Below, piece after piece: positions 25,563-35,092 of a DNA stretch of 64,000 bases. Made by a program: the position numbers and the translations under genes. How positions within the stretch are numbered: position 1 is the stretch's first letter; the number at the start of each line of letters is the position of its first letter. The notes beneath the pieces were generated by a model. That model was not told where the DNA came from. It saw only the letters and a list, made by a program, of their open reading frames with translations, and did no database searches. Source of the DNA: JAMLIN01 sp964509685 (lineage in GTDB: Bacteria; Pseudomonadota; Gammaproteobacteria; Burkholderiales; Burkholderiaceae_E); the NCBI GenBank assembly GCA_964509685.1, contig CAZDYQ010000004.1, forward strand, positions 13,675 to 77,674, read 5' to 3'.

Positions 25563-26398
25563 TGGTCCCGAACCTCCCTCGCGGAAAGTCCCCGAACTGG
25601 CGCCTCGCCCTCGCGGCCGTGGTGCTTGCCGGCATGGCCGGCTGCGCCTCGACGGGGGACCCGGCGTCCGGCGGCGCCACGATCGACGGGCAATCGGTGG
25701 TGCCCAGGGCCGAGGTCGATACCGAGGAGCGTCGCCGGGCGCGGATACGCCTCGAGCTCGCCTCCGGCTACTACCAGCAGAAGAACTACTCCGTCGCGCT
25801 CGACGAGCTGCGCCAGGCGCTCACGATCGATCCCGACTATGCGGCCGCCTTCGGCATGCTCGGCCTGGTGTACATGGACATCAACGAGAACGAGCTGGCC
25901 GACCAGAGCTTCCAGAAGGCGCTTCGGCTCATGCCGGCCAACCCCGAGCTCAACAACAACTACGGCTGGTTCCTGTGCCGGACCGGCAAGCAGGAACAGG
26001 CGCTGCCGTATTTCGAGAAGGCCGCCAGCGATCCGCTGTACCAGACGCCGGCCAGGCCCCTGCACAACGCCGGCATCTGCATGCGCCAGCTCGGGGACGA
26101 GGAGAAGGCGCTCGCCTACCTGCACCGCGCCTTCCAGATCGAGCCCTCCAATGCGGTGACGCTCTACAACCTCGCCGACATCTACCTGGGCCGCGGTGAC
26201 GGCGAGCGCGCCAACTTCTATTCCCAGCGCCTGCTGAAGTCCTACCAGCCGACGGCGGCGACGCTCTGGCAGGGTCTGCGGATCGCGCGCATGCGGGGCG
26301 ACTCCATCGAGTTCGACAGCCTCGCCTCGCAGCTGAGGCGCAGTTTCCCCACGTCGCCTGAAGCGAGCCTGCTCGCAGAGGAAAAGTTCGGTGACTGA
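25562..26398 (+). CDS. pilF: Type IV pilus biogenesis/stability lipoprotein PilF (PilW of Neisseria)
   Basis: A 278-residue outer-membrane lipoprotein with a signal ending in LAGMAGC (C28) and about six TPR repeats from residue 55 to 260, including LELASGYYQQKNYSVALDEL, FGMLGLVYMDINENELADQS and LNNNYGWFLCRTGKQEQALP. In pseudomonads PilF is the pilotin that brings the PilQ secretin to the outer membrane. The gene overlaps rlmN and rodZ, the usual place of this gene in Beta- and Gammaproteobacteria. It ties this region to the pilin operon at 44.6-52.6 kb. It is distinct from the prepilin PilW at 49837-51018. Confidence 0.95.
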   Translation: MVPNLPRGKSPNWRLALAAVVLAGMAGCASTGDPASGGATIDGQSVVPRAEVDTEERRRARIRLELASGYYQQKNYSVALDELRQALTIDPDYAAAFGMLGLVYMDINENELADQSFQKALRLMPANPELNNNYGWFLCRTGKQEQALPYFEKAASDPLYQTPARPLHNAGICMRQLGDEEKALAYLHRAFQIEPSNAVTLYNLADIYLGRGDGERANFYSQRLLKSYQPTAATLWQGLRIARMRGDSIEFDSLASQLRRSFPTSPEASLLAEEKFGD

Positions 26399-27739
26399 CC
26401 CCAGGTTCGGCGAAGGCGAGCCGAGGCTCGCGAAGGACGAGCCCAGGATCGCCGACGGCGATGCGCCCGATCGGCCGGCCGGGACGGCGGGGGCCGACGG
26501 GCCCGCGGCGGGCGGCGACCTGGCGCCCGGGATCGACCCGGTCGTCGAGACGGGCCCCGGCCCGGAGCTGGACGAAGGGACGCCTCCCGAAGACGGAACC
26601 ATCGCGAAGCCGACGCACTTCACGGCCGTTCGCGAAGCGAAGGGCTGGTCGGTGAACGAGGTCGCCGGCCGCCTGCGCATGCAGGTGCGCCAGATCGAGG
26701 CGATCGAGGCCGGTCGCTGGGGCGATCTCCCGGGCACGGCTTTCGTGCGTGCCGCCATCCGCTCCTATGCGCGCCTGCTGGGGCGAGACCCCGCGCCCCT
26801 GCTGGCCACCGTCGCGAAGCTCGACACCGGCGCCGACCTGAGGCCGTCCAGTCGGGCCCCGGTCGCGATTTCGCCCACGAGCTCCTTCGACGAGTCCTCC
26901 GGCATCGGTCGCTGGGGCCTGGCCCTGCTGGGCCTGCTCGCCGTCATCGCGATCGCGGTCTACTTCGCGCCCAGCACCGACCTGCGCTGGCCTTCGCAAT
27001 GGTTCGAGGGCGAGGGCGCGCCGTCGGCCGGCGCCGGCCCGACCGCCAGCCCGGCTCCGGCGCCCGCTGGCGCCGTTCCGGGCGCGGGCCGCGACGGTGC
27101 CCCTTCCGCGGGCAGTCCCAGTGACGAGGCTGTCGCGGCGGCGGCCCGCGCCGCCAACGAGCTGCTGGCGAGCCAGGCCGGCCGCCGTGATGCCGGGACC
27201 GGCGGCGTGTCGCCATCGGCCGGCGCCGCGCAGGGCGCATCGGCCTCCGGCGTCGCCGTCCAGTCCGGCGCGGCCGACGGCGGGACCGGGGCGCCGGCCG
27301 CGGAGGCACCGGCGAGCGCGGATGATGCCTCGCGGGCGGACACCGGCGGGGCACCTGCCCGCGCGGACGGCGCGCCGGGCTCCGATTCCGCCGTCCCGAC
27401 GGGCGCCGCCGCCGATGCCGACCAGGCGGCGCAGGGCGCTGCGACGGCGGCCGACGCGAGCCCTTCGCAGGCGGTGCCCTCGCCGGCGTCTTCCGAAGAA
27501 GTGCCGGCCTCGAGCCTGGTGATGATCTTCGACGCGGAATGCTGGGTCGAGGTGACCGACGCGCAGGGCAGGCGCATCGTCTACGGCTTGCAGAAGCCGC
27601 GCACCAGCCTGTCCCTGGACGTTCCCGGTCCCGTGTCTGTGCTCGTCGGCAATGCGGACGCGGTCACCCTGACCCGGGGTGGCGAACCCGTGGATGTCCG
27701 GTCCATGGCGCGCGACGGCGTCGCGAAGCTGCGGCTGCA

Positions 27740-27743
<4 letters not shown>
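26391..27743 (+). CDS. rodZ: Cytoskeleton protein RodZ
   Basis: A 450-residue bitopic protein that links MreB to the cell-wall elongation complex. Residues about 75-135 are the cytoplasmic helix-turn-helix (FTAVREAKGWSVNEVAGRLR, then AFVRAAIRSYARLLG). The transmembrane helix is at about 173-193. The periplasmic part is a long Ala/Gly/Asp linker (about 200-370) and a beta domain ending with CWVEVTDAQGRRIVYGLQ and RGGEPVDVRSMARDG. The first 74 residues, acidic and Pro/Gly-rich, precede the usual start of the family. The GTG at 26391 overlaps pilF by 8 bases and has GAGGA upstream; a later start is not excluded. Confidence 0.92.
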
Positions 27744-29020
<1,277 letters not shown>

Positions 29021-29066
29021 ACCCATCCGGGCACCGGGCGACTGCGCGACCCGGGCCGACCAGGCA

Positions 29067-30362
29067 ATGACCAAGATCGAGAAAATCCGGGCCGTCCGGG
29101 GCATGAACGATGTCCTGCCCGCCGAGGCCCATTGGTGGCGAAGGCTCGAGGAGGCCGTGGCCGGCGCCATGGCGGCCTACGGCTACCAGCAGATCCGCAC
29201 GCCCATCGTCGAGCCGACGGGCCTTTTCGTGCGTGGCATCGGCGAAGTGACCGACATCGTCGAGAAGGAGATGTACTCCTTCATCGATTCGCTCAACGGC
29301 GAGGCCCTGACGCTGCGCCCCGAATGCACGGCGAGCGTGGTCAGGGCGACGATCGAGCACAACCTGCTCTACGACGGCCCCAAGCGGCTCTGGTACATGG
29401 GGCCGATGTTCCGCCACGAGCGGCCGCAGAAGGGACGCTACCGCCAGTTCCACCAGGTAGGCGCGGAGGCGCTCGGCTTCAGCGGTCCCGATGCGGATTG
29501 CGAGATCATCCTGCTCTGCCAGCGACTGTGGAACGATCTCGGCCTGACGGGCATCTCGCTCGAGCTCAATTCGCTCGGCCAGCTGCCCGAGCGCATCGCG
29601 CACCGGGAGGCGCTCGTCGCCTATTTCGAGAAACACGTCGACGAGCTCGATGCGGACGCGCGCCGCCGGATGCACTCCAATCCGCTGCGCATCCTCGACA
29701 CGAAGAATCCCGCCATGCAGGCCCTGGTCGAGGCCGCGCCGAAGCTCGCGGACTTTCTCGGCGAGGAATCGCGTGCCCACTTCGAGTCGCTGCAGGCGAT
29801 GCTGCGCGCCCAGAACGTACCGTTCAGGATCAACCCCAGGCTGGTCCGGGGCCTCGACTACTACAATCTCACGGTCTTCGAGTGGGTGGCCGACGGACTG
29901 ACCGTCTGCGGCGGGGGCCGCTACGATCCGCTGATCGAGATGCTCGGCGGCAAGCCGGCACCCGCATGCGGGATGGCGCTGGGCGTCGAGCGGGTCATCG
30001 ACCTGATGCGCGCCGCGGGCCACGTGACGGCCGATCCCGCCTGCGACGTCTATGTGGTGCATCAGGGCGAGGCGGCGAGCCTGGTCGCCCTCGACCTGGC
30101 CGAACGGCTGCGCGACCGGGGCCTCGACGTGATCCTCCATTGCGGGGGCGGCAGCTTCAAGTCGCAGTTCAAGCGGGCCGATGCATCGCTCGCGACCGTG
30201 GCGCTCGTTGTCGGCGAGGAAGAGGCGGCGCAGTCCCGGGTGGGCGTGAAGTGGCTGCGCAAGCCCGGCGCCGCGCAGGAGAGCGTTCCGCTCGCGGACA
30301 TCGACGAATGGCTGATCGACCGGATGGCCGGATCGATCGACGACCTGCAGGGGGATGACTGA
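29067..30362 (+). CDS. hisS: Histidine--tRNA ligase
   Basis: A 431-residue class II synthetase that charges tRNA-His. Motif 2 is around GPMFRHERPQKGRYRQFHQ; RPECTASVVRATIE lies before it; the histidine-specific motif is LVRGLDYYNLTVFEW; motif 3 is GMALGVERVIDLM. A C-terminal anticodon-binding domain follows (about 335-425). The ATG at 29067, 46 bases after ispG, starts the conserved IEKIRAVRGMNDVLP. The HisS-like regulatory protein HisZ is encoded 7 kb downstream and must not be confused with it. Confidence 0.97.
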   Translation: MTKIEKIRAVRGMNDVLPAEAHWWRRLEEAVAGAMAAYGYQQIRTPIVEPTGLFVRGIGEVTDIVEKEMYSFIDSLNGEALTLRPECTASVVRATIEHNLLYDGPKRLWYMGPMFRHERPQKGRYRQFHQVGAEALGFSGPDADCEIILLCQRLWNDLGLTGISLELNSLGQLPERIAHREALVAYFEKHVDELDADARRRMHSNPLRILDTKNPAMQALVEAAPKLADFLGEESRAHFESLQAMLRAQNVPFRINPRLVRGLDYYNLTVFEWVADGLTVCGGGRYDPLIEMLGGKPAPACGMALGVERVIDLMRAAGHVTADPACDVYVVHQGEAASLVALDLAERLRDRGLDVILHCGGGSFKSQFKRADASLATVALVVGEEEAAQSRVGVKWLRKPGAAQESVPLADIDEWLIDRMAGSIDDLQGDD

Positions 30363-30364
30363 GG

Positions 30365-31009
30365 ATGGCTTACCACCACGAGGAAGAAGAACAGCTCGAG
30401 GAGCTCAAGGCGTTCTGGCGCAAGCACGGGAACACGATCCTCACGATCGTCACCGTCGTGCTCCTCGCCGTCGCCGCGTGGCGGGGCTGGGAGTGGTACC
30501 AGGCCAACCGCTCCGCGCGGGCCGCGGCGGTCTATGACCAGCTGAAGGTCGCCGTAGAGCAGGGCGATGCCGAGCGCATCCGGTCGGCCGCCCAGGTCCT
30601 GCGCGACGATTTCCCGGGAACGGCCTACGCGAGGATGGGCGCGCTCGTCGCGGCGCATGCGCAGGTCGGGGCCGATGCGAAGGACGGCGCCGCGGAGAAC
30701 CTGCGCTGGATGGTGGAGAAGGATGACGACGAGATCTTAGTCCTCGTCGCCCGCCTGAGGCTCGCGTCGATCCTCATCGAACAGGAGGCGTTCGACGAGG
30801 CGCGACGGGTGCTCGATGTCGAGGTGCCGCCCGCCTTCGCCGGGCTCTATGCGGATCGTCGCGGCGATATCGCCCTGGCCCAGGGGCGGGTCGACGAGGC
30901 GCGGGAGGCCTGGTCCAGGGCCCTCGAGACCCTCGGGCCGGCCACCTCGATCGCGCGCCTCGTGCAGCTCAAGCTCGATTCACTCGGCGCCAGCGAGACC
31001 GGGTCGTGA
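30365..31009 (+). CDS. yfgM: YfgM-like ancillary SecYEG translocon subunit
   Basis: A 214-residue protein with a short acidic cytoplasmic tail (EEEEQLEELKAFWRKHGN), one membrane helix (about 23-43) and a periplasmic TPR-type domain (about 50-210) typical of the YfgM/TPR_21 family, including RMGALVAAHAQVGADAKDGA and ADRRGDIALAQGRVDEAREA. YfgM binds PpiD at the translocon and helps periplasmic chaperone traffic. It lies 2 bases after hisS and overlaps bamB by GTGA, the standard hisS-yfgM-bamB-der arrangement. Confidence 0.93.
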   Translation: MAYHHEEEEQLEELKAFWRKHGNTILTIVTVVLLAVAAWRGWEWYQANRSARAAAVYDQLKVAVEQGDAERIRSAAQVLRDDFPGTAYARMGALVAAHAQVGADAKDGAAENLRWMVEKDDDEILVLVARLRLASILIEQEAFDEARRVLDVEVPPAFAGLYADRRGDIALAQGRVDEAREAWSRALETLGPATSIARLVQLKLDSLGASETGS

Positions 31010-32112
31010 AGCGACGCGCCTTTCTCGTGACCGGCGCCGCGCTGGCGCTGGCGGCATGCTCGTCGGGCCGCAAGATCCCGCCGTTGCCGGCGCTCGCCGC
31101 CGAGCGCGGGACGATGCGCTGGTCGGTCGATCTCGATGGCGGCGGCTACGGATTCGCTCCGGCGGTCCTCGGCGAGAGCGTCTATGCCGCCGGCAGTCGG
31201 GGCAGCCTCGCGCGAATCGCGCTCGCGAGCGGCGCCGTCGAATGGCGCATCGATACCGATGCCCGCCTGATCACCGCGGTGGGCGCGGCGCCGGGGCTCG
31301 TGGCGGTGACCGACGAGGACGGCATGCTGCGGGTGTTCGACGACGCCGGCAAGCCGCGCTGGCAGGCCTACCTCGGCGCCGAGGCCGTGTCGGTCCCGGC
31401 GCTCGATGCCGACGTGCTGGTGGTCCGGGGCAGCGACAACCGGGTGATCGCGTTCGACGCCTACACCGGGCGCCGGCGCTGGGTGTACACCCGCCAGAAC
31501 CCGCCGCTGGTGCTGCGCCAGACCAATCGGCCGCTCCTCGATGGCGCGACTGCCTATGTCGGCCTTCCCGGCGGACGGCTCGTGGCGCTGTCCACCGAGA
31601 CGGGCGCCCTGCGATGGGAGTCCGCCATCTCGCTGCCGCGGGGCTCCAACGAGATCGAACGGATTGCCGACGTGCTCGGCGAGCCCGTGCTGGTCGGCCG
31701 CCAGCTTTGCGCGGGCAGCTACCAGGGCCGGGTCGGATGCGTCGATCCCGGCTCGGGCCGTCCGCTCTGGAACCGGGACATCTCGGCGGTCGGCGCCATC
31801 GACTTCGACGGGCGACGGCTGGTCGCCGTCGATACCCGCGGACGGGTCCATGCCATCAACGACGCCGGGGAGCCGATCTGGATGCAGGAGGCCCTTGCGG
31901 GCCGCCTGCTCGCCGCGCCCGCGCTGATGGGCAATGCGGTGGTGCTGGGCGACGAGGAAGGCTACCTGCACTGGCTCGACGTGGACGACGGCCGGCTGGT
32001 GGGGCGCGTGAGGATCGACGGGAGCGCGATCGTGGCGGCGCCGCGTCGCGCCGGTAGCCTCGCGATCGTGCAGACGGTTCGCGGCCGGGTGGCCGCGGTC
32101 GGGCTGGACTGA
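31006..32112 (+). CDS. bamB: Outer-membrane protein assembly factor BamB
   Basis: A 368-residue lipoprotein of the BAM complex. The signal peptide ends in LALAAC (C18). The rest is an eight-bladed PQQ-like beta-propeller with repeated blade motifs such as GSLARIALASGAVEWRIDTD, VIAFDAYTGRRRWVYTRQNP and VDPGSGRPLWNRDISAVGAI. BamB scaffolds BamA for insertion of beta-barrel proteins. It starts at GTG 31006, overlapping yfgM by 4 bases. Sequence and position agree. Confidence 0.96.
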   Translation: MKRRAFLVTGAALALAACSSGRKIPPLPALAAERGTMRWSVDLDGGGYGFAPAVLGESVYAAGSRGSLARIALASGAVEWRIDTDARLITAVGAAPGLVAVTDEDGMLRVFDDAGKPRWQAYLGAEAVSVPALDADVLVVRGSDNRVIAFDAYTGRRRWVYTRQNPPLVLRQTNRPLLDGATAYVGLPGGRLVALSTETGALRWESAISLPRGSNEIERIADVLGEPVLVGRQLCAGSYQGRVGCVDPGSGRPLWNRDISAVGAIDFDGRRLVAVDTRGRVHAINDAGEPIWMQEALAGRLLAAPALMGNAVVLGDEEGYLHWLDVDDGRLVGRVRIDGSAIVAAPRRAGSLAIVQTVRGRVAAVGLD

Positions 32113-32128
32113 GGCGGGCGCCTTCGCC

Positions 32129-33526
32129 ATGTCGCTGCTGCCGGTCATCGCGCTGGTCGGACGAACGAACGTCGGTAAGTCGACGCTGTTCAACCGGCTC
32201 ACGCGCAGTCGCTCGGCCCTGGTGGCCGACATCCCGGGACTGACCAGGGACCGGCAGTACGGCCGGGGCCGCGTGGGCGATCGGCCCTTCATCGTGATCG
32301 ATACCGGCGGCTTCGAACCGGACGCGAAGTCGGGCGTCTATGCGCAGATGGCGCGCCAGACGCGGCAGGCGGTGATCGAGGCGGACATGGTCTTCTTCGT
32401 GGTCGACGGCCGGGAGGGCCTGACCGCGCACGACGAGGAGATCGCCGCCGAGCTGCGCCGGCGTGCCCAGCGGGTGATGCTCGTCGTGAACAAGGCCGAG
32501 GGTCGGCCGCGCGACCAGGTCGTCGCGGAGTTCCACGTCCTCGGGCTCGGCGATCCCGTGGCCGTGTCGGCGGCCCATGGCGACAACGTGCGGCAGCTTG
32601 TCGAGGCCGCGCTGGACGCCATCGCGCCGCCCGTGGCCGACGCATCCCTCGAGGCCGCGCGAGCCGACGCGCCGGAGGCGGAGACGACCGAGGGCGGCGC
32701 TGCCGGCCCCGACGCGGCGAAGCCGCGCCGCACGCGCGTGGCGGTCGTCGGCCGGCCGAACGCGGGCAAGTCCACGCTCATCAACACGCTGCTCGGCGAG
32801 GAGCGCCTGGTGGCCTTCGACCAGCCGGGCACCACGCGCGATGCGGTCGCCATCGATTTCGAACGCGGCGGCCGGCAATACACGCTCGTGGATACGGCCG
32901 GGCTTCGCCGGCGAGCCCGGGTGCGCGAGACCGTCGAGAAGTTCTCCGTGGTCAAGACCCTCCAGGCGATCGAGGACTCCAATGTCTGCATCCTGATGCT
33001 GGATGCCACGGAGGGCATTGCCGACCAGGATGCGAGCATCGCGGGCTACCTGCTCGAGGCCGGGCGGGCCGTGGTGGTGGCCGTGAACAAGTGGGACCGC
33101 GTCGGCGGGGGCGAGCGCGAGCGGATCCGCAGCGAACTGGACCGGAAGCTGCATTTCCTGCGCTTTGCGCGGGTGCACTACATTTCCGCGCTCGAGGGCA
33201 CCGGGATCGGGGCCCTCATGAAGTCGGTGGACGAGGCCCATGCGGCCGCCATGAGCAAGCTGCCGACCCCCCGGCTGACCCGCGCGCTGCACGAGGCGGT
33301 CGAGCGACAGCAGCCCGCGCGTCGCGGCCCGATCCGCCCCAAGATGCGCTACGCCCACCAGGGCGGGCAGAATCCCCCGATCATCGTCGTGCACGGCAGC
33401 GCGCTGCAACACGTGACCGAGGCCTACCGGCGCTATCTCGAGGGCTGGTTCCGGGACCAGTTCGGGCTGGTCGGCACGCCGTTGCGCGTGGAATTTCGTT
33501 CGGGCACCAACCCGTACGCCAGCTGA
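32129..33526 (+). CDS. der: Ribosome biogenesis GTPase Der (EngA)
   Basis: A 465-residue protein with two tandem GTPase domains and a KH-like C-terminus. The P-loops are GRTNVGKSTL (about 11-20) and GRPNAGKSTL (about 210-219). Other G motifs are DTGGF and VNKAEG in domain 1, DTAGLR and VNKWD in domain 2. A Glu/Ala-rich acidic linker (about 168-202) separates the domains. Der acts in 50S subunit maturation. The ATG at 32129 is 16 bases after bamB. Confidence 0.98.
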   Translation: MSLLPVIALVGRTNVGKSTLFNRLTRSRSALVADIPGLTRDRQYGRGRVGDRPFIVIDTGGFEPDAKSGVYAQMARQTRQAVIEADMVFFVVDGREGLTAHDEEIAAELRRRAQRVMLVVNKAEGRPRDQVVAEFHVLGLGDPVAVSAAHGDNVRQLVEAALDAIAPPVADASLEAARADAPEAETTEGGAAGPDAAKPRRTRVAVVGRPNAGKSTLINTLLGEERLVAFDQPGTTRDAVAIDFERGGRQYTLVDTAGLRRRARVRETVEKFSVVKTLQAIEDSNVCILMLDATEGIADQDASIAGYLLEAGRAVVVAVNKWDRVGGGERERIRSELDRKLHFLRFARVHYISALEGTGIGALMKSVDEAHAAAMSKLPTPRLTRALHEAVERQQPARRGPIRPKMRYAHQGGQNPPIIVVHGSALQHVTEAYRRYLEGWFRDQFGLVGTPLRVEFRSGTNPYAS

Positions 33527-33610
33527 GCGCTTGAAATCGGTCGCGAGGGCCCGAAATTCAGTTAAAGTGCGAGCGGATGCCCCCGGTCGGCAGGGGTCGT
33601 CTCCTCGATC

Positions 33611-33649
33611 ATGAAAAAACGAGCGCTATGGAGCCGCCATGAGCAATAA
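33611..33649 (+). CDS. Possible 12-codon upstream ORF overlapping the hfq start
   Basis: ATG at 33611 opens a 12-codon frame (MKKRALWSRHEQ) that ends at TAA 33647-33649, 11 bases inside hfq in another frame. It has no clear ribosome-binding site, so it may be chance. If translated, ribosomes would stop on the hfq start region. Confidence 0.25.
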   Translation: MKKRALWSRHEQ

Positions 33650-33875
33650 AGGGCAACTTCTACAAGACCCGTTCCTCAACCTGCTTCGCAAGGAGCATGT
33701 TCCCGTCTCGATCTATCTCGTCAATGGCATCAAGCTCCAGGGCCAGATCGAATCCTTCGATCAATACGTCGTGCTGTTGCGCAATACCGTGACCCAGATG
33801 GTCTACAAGCACGCCATTTCCACCGTCGTGCCCGGCCGGCCGGTCCAGTTCCAACCCGAGAACACCGAAAGCTGA
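33639..33875 (+). CDS. hfq: RNA chaperone Hfq
   Basis: A 78-residue Sm-like protein that forms a hexamer and pairs small RNAs with mRNAs. Sm1 is LLRKEHVPVSIYLVNGIKLQ with FDQYVVLLRN following; Sm2 is MVYKHAISTVVPGRPV. The C-terminal tail is very short, as in many Betaproteobacteria. The ATG at 33639 has GGAG 5 bases upstream. The 112-base gap after der holds an AT-rich stretch (AAATTCAGTTAAAGT, about 33553-33567) that may be a promoter. The stop overlaps the likely CTG start of hflX. Confidence 0.98.
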   Translation: MSNKGQLLQDPFLNLLRKEHVPVSIYLVNGIKLQGQIESFDQYVVLLRNTVTQMVYKHAISTVVPGRPVQFQPENTES

Positions 33876-35080
33876 CCCAATCGTCCAACGAATCACGCTG
33901 CCTGCTGGTACGGGTAGCCCTCGGTCCGGCAGTTCCTGACGAGCGGGAGCTCGACGAGCTCGCCGCCCTGGCCGAATCGGCCGGTTTCACCGTGGTCGGG
34001 CGACGCGTGTGCCGTCGCCCCCGGCCGGATGCGGCCCTGTACATCGGCGCCGGCAAGGCCGACGAGATCGCGGAACAGCTGCGCGAGGCCGACGCCGGCG
34101 TGGTGATCTTCGACCATGAGCTGAGCGCGGTCCAGCAGCGCAACCTCGGCGAGCGCTGGGGGGTGCCGGTGCTCGACCGCACCGAGCTCATCCTCGACAT
34201 TTTCGGGCGGCGTGCCCGCAGCCACGAGGGCAAGCTGCAGGTGGAGCTCGCGCGCCTGGAGCACCTGTCCGCGCGGCTCGTCCGGGGCTGGACCCACCTC
34301 GAGCGACAGCGGGGCGGGATCGGCGTGCGCGGCGGCCCGGGCGAGAAGCAGATTGAGCTCGACCGCCGCCAGCTGGGGGCACGGGTGCGCCGGCTTCGCG
34401 CCGACCTCGAACGGATCCGCGGGCAGCGTCGCAACCGTCGTCGCAAGCGTGATCGCAACGCCGCCTTCAAGGTCTCCATCGTCGGCTACACCAATGCCGG
34501 CAAGTCCACCCTCTTCAACCGGCTCACGGGGGCCGGCGCCTTCGCGGCCGACCAGCTCTTCGCCACGCTCGACACCCTGACGCGGAGGGTCCGGCTGCCG
34601 TCGGGCGACGACGTCGTCGTGTCGGATACGGTGGGCTTCGTGCGCGACCTGCCTCACCAGCTCGTCGAGGCCTTCGAGGCGACCCTCGAGGAGACCGCCG
34701 AGGCCGACCTGTTGCTGCACGTCGTCGATGCCTCGGCGCCCGACCGGATGGAGCAGGTGGCCCAGGTCGAGCGCGTGCTCGACGAGATCGGCGCCGGCGG
34801 GATCCCGGTCATCCTGGTCCACAACAAGATCGATCGCTGCGGGCTCGAGCCCTCGGCGTCCCGCGAGGGGGCCTGTGGTAGGATCGGGCGCGTCGCCCTG
34901 AGCGCAGCCACGGGCGATGGCATCGACGGGCTGCTGGCGGCGATCGCCGAGCAACGCGCAGCCCGGCGCCCAGGCAGCAGCCCCGGCGAACCCCGCACAG
35001 AGCCCAGATCCGTGGCACCGGGTCCGGACGAGTTCGACATGCGCGAGCGCCCGGGCCAGCCGCTGACCCGATCCTCCTAG
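33872..35080 (+). CDS. hflX: GTPase HflX, probable CTG start
   Basis: A ribosome-associated GTPase that splits stalled ribosomes. The first standard start is GTG 33992, but homology runs upstream: the frame reads CLLVRVALG, DELAALAESAGFTVVGRR and then YIGAGKADEIAEQL, matching the first strand and helix of the HflX N-terminal domain. The only plausible start before this is CTG 33872, whose CTGA overlaps the hfq stop as ATGA does elsewhere; CTG at 33902 or 33905 is a weaker option. From 33872 the protein has 402 residues. Key motifs are ILDIFGRRARSHEGKLQVEL, RLVRGWTHLERQRGGIG, P-loop GYTNAGKSTL, DTVGFVRDLPHQLV and HNKID. The motif GPGEKQIELDRR differs slightly from the usual GPGETQLETDRR. Confidence 0.93.
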   Translation: MTQSSNESRCLLVRVALGPAVPDERELDELAALAESAGFTVVGRRVCRRPRPDAALYIGAGKADEIAEQLREADAGVVIFDHELSAVQQRNLGERWGVPVLDRTELILDIFGRRARSHEGKLQVELARLEHLSARLVRGWTHLERQRGGIGVRGGPGEKQIELDRRQLGARVRRLRADLERIRGQRRNRRRKRDRNAAFKVSIVGYTNAGKSTLFNRLTGAGAFAADQLFATLDTLTRRVRLPSGDDVVVSDTVGFVRDLPHQLVEAFEATLEETAEADLLLHVVDASAPDRMEQVAQVERVLDEIGAGGIPVILVHNKIDRCGLEPSASREGACGRIGRVALSAATGDGIDGLLAAIAEQRAARRPGSSPGEPRTEPRSVAPGPDEFDMRERPGQPLTRSS

Positions 35081-35092
35081 GCAAACGATTCC

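Noticed and set aside
27000..27500. Repeat-like GC-rich stretch in rodZ
   Set aside because: It encodes the Ala/Gly/Asp-rich periplasmic linker and has no fixed repeat unit.
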